The translations under genes and the position numbers were made by a program. DNA of 64,000 bases, taken from the NCBI GenBank assembly GCA_963377175.1, contig CAUJNA010003243.1, positions 471,001 through 535,000 of the forward strand, given 5' to 3'. A model generated the notes under the pieces. The model saw only the letters and a program-made list of their open reading frames with translations, searched no databases and had not been told where the DNA came from. Positions within the stretch are counted from its first letter, which is position 1. Each line of letters begins with the position of its first letter. The stretch comes from Effrenium voratum (lineage: Eukaryota; Sar; Dinophyceae; Suessiales; Symbiodiniaceae). This document shows, in pieces, positions 10,444 through 19,984 of the stretch.

Positions 10444-11262
10444 TCACGCGCACCTGTCCCCAATGGACAGTCGGTGAGTGCGTCGACGGAACTCCTCGTC
10501 CAAATTCTTTTGGGCTTCTCGCGCCCGGACACACTTCTTGTTATGATCCTCTGGTATCCAACGCCCTTTTCGGAGGCACCAATCCAGCAGAGGTGTGTCG
10601 CATTTATTCGGGTCGATGGCCGCAATAATGGCGCTCACATTGACCGAATAACCATATTTGCCAAGGTTCAGGCCATCCCTCACGAACGATATATACTTAC
10701 AGTTGAAAGCCAGTGAAAAGCATCTGTAAATAATATCACCCGCCGGGCGCACGCGGTCCTTGACCAGGAGCTTCATTTCGTCCTTGGTGACGTCGAGGAT
10801 TCTTGCTGCAATCCACAGTTTGTAGAATGTGTATAATCCCTCGCACTTGCACACCATCATACGAATGTAATCTTCACGCTCCTCAGCCGACCGGAAGACC
10901 CTTGTCCGAACATTCTCGGATTGAGAAATCTTCAGTACCGTTGATGGTAAGAGGATCCCTTCCTGATCGCGCTCAGTCATGTTGGGGTACTTCTTGAAGT
11001 CGTTGTGGTAAGGGCAGCCCGGTCTCCCCTCGAGCCCGGCATTCATCGTTCTCTCCTCACCACCTTCGAACATCCCCCGCATCTTTGACATCTGCAGTGC
11101 GATGAATCCCGCCATGTATTGAGCTTCACGCGGCTCATCAAGGCAAATCGCCATCCGCTGGGTATTTATGATATCCCGTGATGCCAAATCAGTGTCGCGG
11201 TACTGCCAACCGCCATCTTCCTCTTCAGACACATAGCCGGATGTATATCCTTGCGTGTCCAT
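10444..11262 (-). CDS. Unknown, 3-prime part of the interrupted Tpt1-like gene
   Basis: A 272-residue frame of normal coding composition with an acidic start (SEEEDGGW) and a basic end (EEFRRRTHR); no domain recognised. It follows the frames at 11399-11785 and 11816-12439 on the same strand with slight gaps and shared composition, and I infer they belonged to one gene or gene pair. Breaks between them are frameshifts or unrecognised short introns. Confidence 0.4.
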   Translation of the reverse strand: MDTQGYTSGYVSEEEDGGWQYRDTDLASRDIINTQRMAICLDEPREAQYMAGFIALQMSKMRGMFEGGEERTMNAGLEGRPGCPYHNDFKKYPNMTERDQEGILLPSTVLKISQSENVRTRVFRSAEEREDYIRMMVCKCEGLYTFYKLWIAARILDVTKDEMKLLVKDRVRPAGDIIYRCFSLAFNCKYISFVRDGLNLGKYGYSVNVSAIIAAIDPNKCDTPLLDWCLRKGRWIPEDHNKKCVRAREAQKNLDEEFRRRTHRLSIGDRCA

Positions 11263-11398
11263 GTCGTCTTCTTCAGGAACTTCCTCCGCCTCGTCATCAT
11301 CCTCCTGCGCTGCCGCATCATGGTTGGCTTCTTCTTGCGCACGCCTGGCATCATTCGAGACATTGGGCTTTTGGTTGTCCTCATCGTCCCAGTGGAGA

Positions 11399-11785
11399 TC
11401 AGTTGCGCTTCACATTCCAGGCATAAGCAGAAGCGGTCGCACATGACGGACATATCCGGCACCTCAGTCCTTCCCACGTCTCGTCATTCAGGATGACGAC
11501 TTTGCTGATCTCGTCCCTGACCTCGTTGGTCTGCGCATCGAACTCCTCCATCTTGTTGTCCCGATAAAGTTCGCATGCACGATCGACCATGTCTTTGATG
11601 TAGTGCAGATTATCGGCACCTGCCTCGGTCTCGGGCGTCCTCTCGTTGATCTTCGCGACGTTCTGGAGGAACATCGCAGCCGACTCTTGGGATGAGTTGA
11701 CGAAACCAGAACAGATCTCGTTCTCCACACATTTCGAGTACGCTCGTACTCCAGGCGTTTCCCTCCGTTGCTTTTGCCAATCCAA
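11399..11785 (-). CDS. Unknown segment downstream of the Tpt1-like domain
   Basis: A 128-residue frame, helical and charged, ending with a CxxC pair (RCRICPSC). The preceding coding sense in another frame (about 11740-11880) carries GVAANGTFMVFDVIPFYEVKS and continues the Tpt1-like protein, so a frameshift near 11860 separates it from the domain upstream. Confidence 0.4.
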   Translation of the reverse strand: MDWQKQRRETPGVRAYSKCVENEICSGFVNSSQESAAMFLQNVAKINERTPETEAGADNLHYIKDMVDRACELYRDNKMEEFDAQTNEVRDEISKVVILNDETWEGLRCRICPSCATASAYAWNVKRN

Positions 11786-11815
11786 ATGGACTTGACCTCA
11801 TAGAACGGGATCACG

Positions 11816-12439
11816 TCAAAGACCATGAATGTCCCATTTGCCGCGACTCCAGCTCCATACCGCGGTTGCACTGGGAATGTAGATGATCGCAATCGGATCC
11901 CCCGTCCTTACGTTTCGTAGCGTCACCTTCGTCGCTACGTTCATCTCATCCCATGGAGCGAATGCTCCGAAGTGCAACGCTAGCCTGTTTCCGCCATCTA
12001 TTCCGCCGGGGACTAGCCCACAGCGTACGATGCTTGGCAGGTTTTCCACATACGTCACATGGAATGCTCCTCCGAGAGAATCACCCATGTTTACGGAATA
12101 CCTATTTGCCAGTGCGGATGAGCTCATGAATCCAAAATCACTGTGACCAGTTGTGACTCGGATGCACCAAGGCCTGTACCATCCATCGCATCTGTTGAAC
12201 ATCCTGTCGATGTCATCCCGATGATGCTTGGAAACCTTGCTGCCAGGACTCGATTTCTTATGTCCGGACCACTTGATCACCTCCATGATGCCCATGTATC
12301 GTTTCGCTCTCGAGGTTGTAGGTGGGAATATGTCGTTGTTCCGGTCGTCAATGACTGCATCAATGTCGACCCATCCACCTTCGTCGCATCTGAAACACTT
12401 CCTCGGCAATTGCCGATTTTGTGCCGAAGGACTCTGCAT
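11816..12439 (-). CDS. RNA 2-prime-phosphotransferase (Tpt1/KptA)-like domain, main part
   Basis: This frame holds the Tpt1 pattern in order: GWVDIDAVI (the GWV-VD motif), KRYMGIMEVI, IRVTTGHSDFG (equivalent to RAxQGHS), and the NAD-binding half HVTYVENLPSIVRCGLVPGG followed by RLALHFGAF. The LSRxLRH motif lies just upstream in another frame (LCRVLRHKIG near 12440), so a one- or two-base indel near 12400 breaks the gene. Family role: transfer of a splice-junction 2-prime phosphate to NAD. The usual HGT is HVT here, so activity is doubtful. Confidence 0.6.
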   Translation of the reverse strand: MQSPSAQNRQLPRKCFRCDEGGWVDIDAVIDDRNNDIFPPTTSRAKRYMGIMEVIKWSGHKKSSPGSKVSKHHRDDIDRMFNRCDGWYRPWCIRVTTGHSDFGFMSSSALANRYSVNMGDSLGGAFHVTYVENLPSIVRCGLVPGGIDGGNRLALHFGAFAPWDEMNVATKVTLRNVRTGDPIAIIYIPSATAVWSWSRGKWDIHGL

Positions 12440-12625
12440 AGGTTGTGAGATAGCTGGTTTGCTTGATCTTTTGTAGCAAACACCGAGCGATCATCGCCAA
12501 TCCTGCATAGTGGAGCACCGTCAAAAGGAGCAACGCAGAAATTGACGCTCTTGCCAAGCTGCATCACATCCACCTGCTCAAGGTTGGCACCTTTGGGAAA
12601 GTACCTGGGGTCAACACTAGACGCA
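12277..12625 (-). CDS. Segment of the interrupted gene abutting the insertion
   Basis: Reads from the 17.85 kb element junction into the LCRVLRHKIG motif of the Tpt1-like domain (from about 12600: VDPRYFPKGANLEQVDVMQLG). With one TACG copy retained, this frame is exactly continuous with the frame at 30483-30736 on the other side of the element. It ends in a shadow after the indel near 12400. Confidence 0.55.
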
Positions 12626-12629
12626 TACG
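12626..12629. repeat. Target-site duplication, left (TACG)
   Basis: Four bases immediately outside the left inverted repeat, identical to 30483-30486. Keeping one copy and removing the element leaves the minus-strand codon series uninterrupted. Confidence 0.8.
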
Positions 12630-12787
12630 CTGGCCGGTCATTAAGGACATGCTTTTTATGCCTTTTTGTTTGGTGCTTTTTTTGGACCGAAAACCTTGTT
12701 TTTTCGCGCGCGCGTTCTTTGTCAAAACAATCCGTTTTTCGGAAGTGTTTTTTTTGCCGAAAATCTTGGGGAGGGAGGGGGGGGGGG
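12630..12787 (+). repeat. Left terminal inverted repeat
   Basis: Starts CTGGCCGGTC, contains two GGACCGAAAA/TTTTTCGG-type blocks and a CG-alternating run, and ends in a G-rich tract (GGGGAGGGAGGGGG). Matches the reverse complement of 30330-30482 with few differences. Confidence 0.85.
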
Positions 12788-13101
12788 AAGAATTTTGGGA
12801 TGCGCTCTTACTCCGAGGTGGCTTGAACTTGACTTGCGTTGCTGCATGGCCAAAAGGACCCCAAAGAAGAAAGTCAAGAGGGAAGGGGCGGGATCCGCTT
12901 GGGCAGAAACATGCAGCAGGGGAACTTGGCAGCCTACTGGTTACAATCGTTGGCCACCTTAGCAGCCGATAAGCAAGAAGCAAAAGGCCGTGAACGCGCA
13001 GCTGCTCTCTTTTTTTCCGGCATTGCCCCATGCCAATGGAAAAGAGATACAGCTGGACAGCGCCAGTGAGACCCCGTCATATGGCAGCTGCCAGGTTTGC
13101 C

Positions 13102-13419
13102 TCAGGCACTGGCGCTGGCTGCTTTCGCCTCAAAACAAACTGCGCGAGCGCAGTTTGTCATAAGCGCAAGCTGGTCCAACTTGCTGTTTAAATCACGCAG
13201 GGCCTCTTCAAGCCGCGCGTTCTTTTCAGCTGCTTCACGGAATTTCTGCTCAGCCTGGCGGAGACGGTCACACCAGTCCCGTGCACCCATGGTAGTGCTT
13301 TTGGTCCAGAAATCTAATTCTTTCTTCATGGAGTCATTGTCCAGCCGCAGCCGATCTACTTCAGCAAGCAACTCATCATGGTTTTGGAGATTCAATAGTT
13401 CTTCCTTGGTGAGTCGCAC
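13102..13419 (-). CDS. Small coiled-coil protein
   Basis: A 105-residue frame starting MRLTKEELLNLQNHDEL, helical and charged throughout (LDFWTK, RLRQAEQKFREAAEKNARLEEALRDL), so a coiled coil. The mini-hairpin at 13135-13158 lies in its 3-prime part and is translated as TNCARAVC. Function unknown. Coding sense on the same strand upstream (13489-13788) is weak. Confidence 0.45.
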   Translation of the reverse strand: MRLTKEELLNLQNHDELLAEVDRLRLDNDSMKKELDFWTKSTTMGARDWCDRLRQAEQKFREAAEKNARLEEALRDLNSKLDQLALMTNCARAVCFEAKAASASA

Positions 13420-13869
13420 ACGGATGTTGCAGGTCCGGCTGTTCTCGTACCTGGCCCAGTGCAGTTTGCAAAGATGTTTTGGGCAGGCTCAAGAACACAG
13501 TTGAAGAGATAATAAAACACATACTACAATTATTGACTGAACTGTTATTCCAAGCTGCCGTCTCTTAGTTGCAGTTTTGACATTCACGGGGTCGGCCTGC
13601 AGCTTCTTGGTGTTCTTCATCTCCCCCAGCTCGCTCTTTATTATCACAACCATGGCACGCCCCCTTTGGCAACGGCGACGTGAAGTCAGGCGGCTGGAGC
13701 TTGACAAAGAAAGTAGCGAGAGTCCACCCCCTGCCCAGATCTTTTCAATGCTGGCCCATAAGAGTTTGTCAATGGTCGAAAGGTTCAACTACCGGCAAGT
13801 CAAGCTTTAGATCCCCCAAAAACAAAAAAGTCCAACTTGCACAAAGTATTCAAGCACCACAAGAAAAAA

Positions 13870-14575
13870 ACTACCATTCGGGCACTGGGCTCGGGCCCCA
13901 AAAAGTCATTCCATTCGGGCCCCGAAAAGATGGCTGGTGAACACAAATGTGCAGATTGAAACGGTGGCCTCCAAAGAGCCCCTGGAGGAACATCCACAGC
14001 CAAGAGCCCCGGGCCCCGAAAAGTTGTTCGATTCGGGAGCCGATTCGGGCCCCGAAAAGCTGTTCCATTCGCGGGTCCCGGATTCGGGCCCCGAAAAGTC
14101 GTATACCATTCGAGCCCCGAAAAGATGGCTGGTGGACACAAATGTGCAGATTGAAACGGTGGCCTCCAAAGAGCCCCTGGAAAAACATCCAAAGCCAAGA
14201 GCCCGGGCCGAAAAGTCGTTCGATTCGGGCCCCGATTCGGGCCCCGAAAAGCTGTTCCATTTGGGTCCCGGACTTGGGCCCCTTCGAGCCCCGAAAGATG
14301 GCTGGTGGACACAAATGTGCAGATTGAAACGGTGGCCTCCAAAGAGCCCCCAGAGAAACATCCACAGCCAAGAGCCCCGGGCCACGAAAAGCTGTTCCTT
14401 TCGGGTCCCGGATTCGGGCCCCGAAAAGTTGTTTGATTCGGGCCCCGATTCGGGCCCCGAAAAGCTGTTCCATTCGGGCCCCGATTCGGGCCCCGAAAAG
14501 CTGTTCCATTCGGGCCCCGGATTCGGGCCCCCGAAAAGCTGTTCCATTTGGGTTCCGGGTTCAGGCTCTAAATTG
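13870..14575. repeat. Nested tandem repeat (CCCGATTCGGGCCCCGAAAA units)
   Basis: Two scales of repetition: a ~24-36 bp unit built on TTCGGGCCCCGAAAAGCTGTTCC, and a longer ~190 bp unit that includes GATGGCTGGTGGACACAAATG and recurs three times (about 13930, 14126, 14300). The unit is itself near-palindromic (TTCGGGCCCCGAA). Open frames over it on both strands are repeat artefacts. Confidence 0.8.
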
Positions 14576-14669
14576 TTTTCAAGCTGGAAAAACTCTCCGT
14601 GTTGGCTCCGAAGACTTGTTCAAAATTTGGGCCGGGCTCAGGCCCCGAAGTTGCCACAGAGGGAGCAAG

Positions 14670-14757
14670 GGACAGTGGCGCAATGGCAGCGTGCCCGGAC
14701 TAACCTGTGGATCCGCAGATGGTAGGGAGGTCGTGGGTTCAAATCCCGCCCGCCCCC
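14670..14757 (+). other. tRNA-like sequence (possible SINE head or tRNA pseudogene)
   Basis: Contains a good A box (TGGCGCAATGG) and B box (GGTTCAAATCC) at tRNA spacing, with a perfect T arm GTGGG/CCCGC. The acceptor arms GGGACAG and CCGCCCC pair with two A-C mismatches, and the anticodon region is enlarged by about 16 nt, without a clear anticodon stem. The overall string resembles tRNA-Trp. It is probably a tRNA-derived retroposon head or dead tRNA rather than a working gene. Confidence 0.4.
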
Positions 14758-15083
14758 ATCTTTTGCGCAGAGTGACCCTCGAGGGGCTTCAACAATTCAA
14801 TTGCCGAAAGGAGCTCTGGCGCCTCTGGCAGGCATGGCTGGCCTTCTGATGTGGAAGGTCTGAGAAACACATGAACACGCAGTGGCTGTTGAAACTCACG
14901 CGGGCTCCTTTTTCAGACTCTCAGCTTTCCCCGCGACATGTCAATTGCATGTCTCCCCGACCATGTTGCTGCTAAGAAGCAAGCAGCAATTGCAGCTTGC
15001 AAAAACCACCGTTTGGGAAAACAGCAAGGCATCCAACTGCGGGGGCGCAGTTGTTTGAACACCTGATCCAATCTGTACTGGAG

Positions 15084-15662
15084 TCAAAGTCGATCAGGGC
15101 TGAACTGCTCCCAAGCCAGTGTTGTTTCGCTTCCGGAAGAGGCATCCTTGGGGGATGGCTCAGTTGTTGCATCGCAGCTGGGCGAGACATCAGGTTGCTC
15201 GGAATCTTTCTTCTGCTGCCACTTCCTTGCCAGGACCTGGGCCTCTGCCCAAGCCACTGCGACAAGCCCTGGCATAACTCGCTCACTCAGTGGCAAATCG
15301 TCGGCACTCCCCACGTAGAACTTCATCCCGAAGCCAAACTTCTGCAATTGTCCAAGGCCTTTCACCACAAAGCTTGAGTTGTCCAGTTTAACCATAATCT
15401 TGCAGCATCCTGCAGGCTTGACCGTGTAGGAATGGTTGCCAACAGGCGGTGTCTCAGGCATGGCATCCGCAAGTAAATGGAGGAGCGTGGGGTAATACAT
15501 CATCAAAATGTTTCCAAGCCGCTCCTTCTGCTGCAGAATGCTCCGCAAGTCTGGGTGGCTAAGCATGTCCCAGTCCCCCGACTCATCACGCTTGCGTTTC
15601 CGCTCTGCGCGAAGGTCAGCCCGACTGCCGAAAATCACCGTGCTCTCGTGTTCAGACGACAT
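15084..15662 (-). CDS. Unknown 192-residue protein
   Basis: Complete frame from MSSEHESTVIFGSRADLRAE to FSPDRL. The N-terminal third is basic and charged (RAERKRKRDESGDWDML), the middle holds hydrophobic strands (CCKIMVKLDNSSFVVKG), and the end is Ser/Thr/Glu-rich. No recognised family. A mini-hairpin lies about 30 nt beyond the stop codon (15034-15053). Confidence 0.5.
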   Translation of the reverse strand: MSSEHESTVIFGSRADLRAERKRKRDESGDWDMLSHPDLRSILQQKERLGNILMMYYPTLLHLLADAMPETPPVGNHSYTVKPAGCCKIMVKLDNSSFVVKGLGQLQKFGFGMKFYVGSADDLPLSERVMPGLVAVAWAEAQVLARKWQQKKDSEQPDVSPSCDATTEPSPKDASSGSETTLAWEQFSPDRL

Positions 15663-15835
15663 GTTTGGAAACCTTCGGCAAAACTCGGGCCTTAATGCTC
15701 ACACCACAACAAAGCCTAGCAGTGCTCATGCACATGCGAACACCACACTCCGTGGCTCGATGCATTTTTTCAATCCAAGGCCACACAACTTCAGCCTCAA
15801 AAACACTGTGCGTTGTGGCTGGCGGCGGGCCTGTC

Positions 15836-16087
15836 TCAGTCTCTACTCAAAGGAGAACACAGTGACTGGTTTTGAAGTTCCAGCAGCTGCGTTTCCGCAG
15901 CTGGCGGCAGCACGCTGCCTTGCGCGCTGATCTTGGTGCCACGGCGAATTGTTGATGATGGGTCCAACTTGGACACGGCCAATTTGATCGCACTCGGTGC
16001 CAGGGACCTGGTCGGCGGTGTCGACCAATAGAAACTCCGGATCCTCAACCTGCATGTCAGCGTCCTCTCCTTCTGCATCAGATTCAT
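15836..16087 (-). CDS. Unknown short coding segment with hairpin
   Basis: Two overlapping minus-strand frames. The more protein-like one (15843-16055: MQVEDPEFLLVDTADQVPGTE) is acidic and contains the hairpin 15884-15903, translated SCGNAA. It lies just downstream of the 16091 gene and may be its last exon. Confidence 0.3.
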   Translation of the reverse strand: MNLMQKERTLTCRLRIRSFYWSTPPTRSLAPSAIKLAVSKLDPSSTIRRGTKISAQGSVLPPAAETQLLELQNQSLCSPLSRD

Positions 16088-16090
16088 GCT

Positions 16091-16798
16091 TTACTGCAGT
16101 GATCTGCTTGATGTCATCAGGATGCCAGATGGCGTTGCCAGGAAAGAGAGAAAGTGTGGCATGAACCTGCGAATCATGTCAACGTCTCGTCTGTGAAGGG
16201 CCTTCAGCATCACCCGTCGTTTTGGCACGGGGTCACTGATTGGCAGGCAAAGTATCGAGGACTGGGACCACTCAACCAGGTCAGGCACGCGATCGAGCTC
16301 GTCCTGCCAGCCCCAAATCAAGAAGCGCTTCTCCCAGGAAGCATTGGAAAGGGGCCCATAATTTCCACCATAAGGGGCACGTTGAATGTCATACACCACA
16401 CACCGCAACTGATAATGCTTCCACTTGTACTCGTTGATGGCACATATCAGGTTCTTCGTGGGCCCTTGCACCAGCTGAACCCAAGGCCGATGCTCGATCC
16501 ACTGCTGCACTGAGGAAGTGCGAGTTTCGTGATTGCACCAGTCTGCAGTTTCCTCTGTGTAATGTCTTTCCAGATAATCGTCGCTGTTCACATGAATGAA
16601 CACTCGCAGATCCCTGAACTCCTCCATGCAGATGGGGCTCCCTTTGCGAAACACGATGGCTTGCTCCAACTTTTCCAGTATCTCCGAATGAAGCTGATAG
16701 AGCGGGAAGAAGCTGGACTTCCACGTCACCAAGCAAGCGTGGTCGCCTGGCTGAAACCGTGCCTCCTGACGGCCCATGCCGTCCAACCATGACGACAT
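16091..16798 (-). CDS. Unknown 235-residue protein
   Basis: Start chosen at MSSWLDGMGRQEARF (16798) because a mini-hairpin (16800-16821) sits one base upstream of the ATG and the frame beyond looks non-coding. Contains globular-looking sequence (DYLERHYTEETADW, EHRPWVQLVQGPTKN, WEKRFLIWGWQDELDRV). No family recognised. Confidence 0.5.
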   Translation of the reverse strand: MSSWLDGMGRQEARFQPGDHACLVTWKSSFFPLYQLHSEILEKLEQAIVFRKGSPICMEEFRDLRVFIHVNSDDYLERHYTEETADWCNHETRTSSVQQWIEHRPWVQLVQGPTKNLICAINEYKWKHYQLRCVVYDIQRAPYGGNYGPLSNASWEKRFLIWGWQDELDRVPDLVEWSQSSILCLPISDPVPKRRVMLKALHRRDVDMIRRFMPHFLSFLATPSGILMTSSRSLQ

Positions 16799-17027
16799 AA
16801 TTACTGTGGTAGCACAGTAATGTCTGTGGGAAGTGGGACTGACGCGCAGTTTTCTAGATGTGAAGCGAAAACAGCTGCAGGGCAATAACATCAATCAACA
16901 ACATCGCAACTTTCAAGGACAGTCGCAACTTGCAAGGTCCAACACGCAATGCTTGCTCTTTTGTTTCTTTGCCCATCACGCGGTGCCATGGTCTGCTGCG
17001 CGCCCGCAGCAGACATTGCCACAAGGT

Positions 17028-17543
17028 CTAGTTTACATCATCAGCGGGAGGAGGATTCACAAATTTGCGTTGCCTTCTCTCAGGACTTGGCATTGAAGCT
17101 ATCGCATTCTTCCTCTCTGTGCTCTGAAGCCAGGCGTTCCGGGCAGCATTACTATCCAGGCCGTTCTCGGCAGCGTTGTCAAAGAAAGCTTTTCGGGTAT
17201 TTTCATAATTTGTGGTTTTCTTTGACGCGCCCTTGGCTTTGGCCTTGCCTTTGGCTTTGGCCTTGGCTTTGACCTTGGCCTTGGCTTTGGGCTCTTTCTT
17301 GGCCTTGGCTTTGGCCTTGGCTTTGGCCTTGGCCTTGGCTTTGGCCTTGGCTTTGGCCTTCGCTACTGGACATGGAGGATCTTCTCCTGCGTCTTTGTCT
17401 TCTTCTTCTTCTTCTTCTGCTTCTTCTTCTTCATTCATATCTTCGTTCTCGTCCTCCGGCTCATCAGAATCATCCCATCCCCCCGCCTCGCAAGAGCTGC
17501 TCGATGGAAGGCTCAGCCTCCTGGTTGCCAGAGTCAGGCTCAT
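17028..17543 (-). CDS. Acidic plus Lys-Ala repeat protein
   Basis: A 171-residue frame with three parts: a Ser-rich start and a long acidic run (EDENEDMNEEEEAEEEEEED), about 22 alternating Lys-Ala pairs, and a C-terminal globular segment (NYENTRKAFFDNAAENGLDSNAARNAWLQS). The KAKAKA tract resembles histone-H1-like or DNA-compacting tails of dinoflagellates. The role as a nucleic-acid-binding protein is inference from composition. Confidence 0.5.
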   Translation of the reverse strand: MSLTLATRRLSLPSSSSCEAGGWDDSDEPEDENEDMNEEEEAEEEEEEDKDAGEDPPCPVAKAKAKAKAKAKAKAKAKAKAKKEPKAKAKVKAKAKAKGKAKAKGASKKTTNYENTRKAFFDNAAENGLDSNAARNAWLQSTERKNAIASMPSPERRQRKFVNPPPADDVN

Positions 17544-17882
17544 CGCAATTGTCGTTCTTCCTCAGGCTCGGGAAAAAGTTGCCTTCTTCGACGCCGCCGC
17601 TCATGAATGGCAATGCTACTTACTGGCTTGAGGGGCTCATGGTTGGGCTCTCAAGAGCACAGGTCGTGGACTGCAAATGGTTCTCCGTGCACTGTCAGTT
17701 CAAAAGACAGGACACTCACAATTGCAGCAGCGTGTTTATCCCATTTTCCTCCCAGCGCTCCGAACTGCAATCTGCCCTGGGTCTGTGATTGCTTCGCTGC
17801 CAACAGACATGTCCCGCTATCATCATTATTGTCATGCGCTGGCTAAACAAAAGAATGCACAAACTGTGGCACCACAGTTTGT

Positions 17883-18298
17883 TTAGTCATCACTACCCAC
17901 AGAGTCTTCACTCAGATTCTCCTCCTCGACGTCCTCTTCATCTTCAATTTCTTCGTCTTCTTCGTCTTCTGCAATCAGATCCTTCTCCGACTTCTTCTTC
18001 GGAGCCGCCTTCATCTTTGCAGCCTTCTTTGGCTTCGGCTTTGCATTGGCACCTCCCCGCGACTTTCGCTTCTTGCCTGTCACCGTGGACGTGGAAGGCT
18101 CAGGGGTGCTGCTGCTCTGCGCATGCGGAAGGTGCAAAAGTTTTCCCATGCGTTGAAAATCTTGTCGTTGGCAGGGTCAGTCATTGCCGCGAGGAGCTGT
18201 GTGCAGACCTGGGCCTTGAACCACTTGGCGTGCTTTTGTGAGAAGCCTGGCGTGCTCTTCTTGGGCACCAGAACCAAACTCGAGCAAAAGGACATCAA
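17883..18298 (-). CDS. Basic-acidic tail protein, C-terminal exon
   Basis: Upstream segment (18150-18298): KKSTPGFSQKHAKWFKAQV, DPANDKIFNAWENF. After a frame change it runs into a Lys-rich tail (GKKRKSRGGANAKPKPKKAA) and an acidic end (EDEEDEEIEDEEDVEEE). The stop codon is followed immediately by the mini-hairpin 17859-17882. Further coding sense upstream in another frame (18300-18629: NPRHSHMIEELLHRYRPRAV) suggests short introns. Probably a nuclear, nucleic-acid-associated protein, by composition only. Confidence 0.45.
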
Positions 18299-18629
18299 AC
18301 TGCGACGCAGCCAAGGAGCAAATTGCTGTCACTGGAATTCTTTTTGTCAAAATCACGCTGGCTGTCGCAGGCTCTGCTGCTGTCATGAGTGTGACAGCCC
18401 GTGGCCGATACCGGTGCAACAATTCCTCGATCATGTGCGAATGCCTTGGATTCCAAGTGATCGGTTCTCCTGCCACGTTGTCCTTTGCACTTCCATCTGT
18501 TCGCTGTTGGTTGTTCGGTGCACCAGCCACGCGGAAGCTTCCAAGCAACTCGTGCTTGAACACAGGTGCCAGCCTTGTCAGCCCTGCCAAATCATGCCGG
18601 GGGACCCCGTAGACCTCAGAAACTCGCAC
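18177..18629 (-). CDS. Unknown upstream exon of the same gene
   Basis: Protein-like stretch NPRHSHMIEELLHRYRPRAV followed by VILTKRIPVTAICSL and FDVLLLEF, then the coding frame changes to the one that ends at 17883. No domain recognised. Confidence 0.35.
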   Translation of the reverse strand: MRVSEVYGVPRHDLAGLTRLAPVFKHELLGSFRVAGAPNNQQRTDGSAKDNVAGEPITWNPRHSHMIEELLHRYRPRAVTLMTAAEPATASVILTKRIPVTAICSLAASQFDVLLLEFGSGAQEEHARLLTKARQVVQGPGLHTAPRGND

Positions 18630-18849
18630 GCAAACAAGGGGCGCAAGCTGAGCGCGCCAAACAACCGCGCACTGTTTGGTTTATCCAAGGCGCAGCATCT
18701 GAACACACGGTCCCCTCAAAATGTAGGTTCTGCAGGCAGGAGAGCATAAAACCGACGCTCGGAGGTCACCCCCTCCGTTTCAGAAAGAACACTTCGAGAA
18801 AGTGGTCAAGGGCGTGCTTTTTGCACGAAACAGGCAATCCACTTTGACC

Positions 18850-19978
18850 TTTGACGACTCGGACGGGCCGCCTCCCCCAGACGGCGAGACCGCGCTCCAG
18901 AGCGCCCTCGACGCAATCCTCGCGGAGCTCGCCGCCCTGCAGCTTTCCGGCAGCGGAGTTGTTAACGCGCCGGCCTGGGCGGGCTTCACAACTTGGGAGC
19001 TCCTTCGCGGAAGCAACGTCGTTCGCAACCTGCATCTGGAGGCTCCTCTCTCTGCTGCGCTGGCCAACGGCGACGACACGCTGAGCATCACGGCAGACTG
19101 CTACTCCACGGCGGGCACTGACGCTGCCAAAACAGCAGCCTTGCTGGCCTACTACACCTCCTCACAAGTGGACACTCTGTTGGGAGACTACCGAACCGGA
19201 ATGGCGCAGGACGCGGAGACGACCAGCGCCATCACGGCCGCGCTGCTGGCCTACTACACCTCCTCACAAGTAGACGCGCTGTTGGGAGACTACCGCACGG
19301 CGCGCGCAGGACACGCAGACGCAGGCGGCCATCACGGGCGCGCTGCTGGCCTACCGGACGGGCCCGGACCAGGACGTGTTCACAACCAACCAAATCACCT
19401 CGGCGCTGGTGCGTTCAGCCGCAGACCAGGACACGGCAACGGCCTCGAGCATCGCAGCCGCGCTGCTCAGCTACTACACCATCGCACAAGTAGACGGCCT
19501 CCTTGCCGGCAAGCTCGGAGTCACGGAGGCAGCCTCGGCGCTGCAGATAGCAGTGCGCTTTCCGGACGACGGAGGGGCCGACGAGGTGGTGGCCGCCATA
19601 GGAGAGCAGATCCTGGGCCCCACGGACGTCTCGCTGTCAAACTGGACGGTTCGCCCCAGCAGCGGCTGCAGCGTGGTCCTGGCCACGCACACCCGGGAGT
19701 AAGCGTGGACGGCTACACCCTGACCCTGGCGGCGAACCCGTGGAACATCGTGCGCACCTACAACTTGACGCCCGGCCGAGAGCTCCTCTTCGCCTGCCGC
19801 TACCGGCTCGGCACGGCCTCCAACTTCGTGGCGCACATGTCCGAGGCCGACAACGTCTACGACCCATTGTACGGCAGCTTCGTGGGCGACCAGGGTGCCT
19901 GGAGCACGGCCAAGATGTACTTCACAGTGCCTCCGAACGGAGTTGCGAAGCTGCACTTCGGGGCGACGTCCCAAATGA
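18850..19978 (+). pseudogene. Virus-type fibre gene, copy 2, nested in the element
   Basis: Begins with ALQSALDAILAELAAL and the conserved block WELLRGSNVVRNLHLEAPLS. Shaft repeats follow (YYTSSQVDALLGDYRT), then a frame break near 19300, a restart (FTTNQITSALVRSAADQDT) and a head block in a third frame (LTPGRELLFACRYRLGTASN, YGSFVGDQGAWSTAKMYFTV, GVAKLHFGA). It ends abruptly at about 19978, where minus-strand coding of the next gene begins. Opposite orientation to the element genes and free of hairpins, so a later insertion. Confidence 0.7.
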
Positions 19979-19984
19979 AAAGTT

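Noticed and set aside
12564..13031. 155-residue minus-strand frame over the left inverted repeat
   Set aside because: Basic low-complexity translation of the inverted repeat's T-rich tracts; the real host frame in this region is the one reading from 12625.
13871..14547. Frames of 180-260 residues with FSGPESGPE repeats
   Set aside because: Produced by the near-palindromic tandem repeat and present on both strands; no start or end signals.
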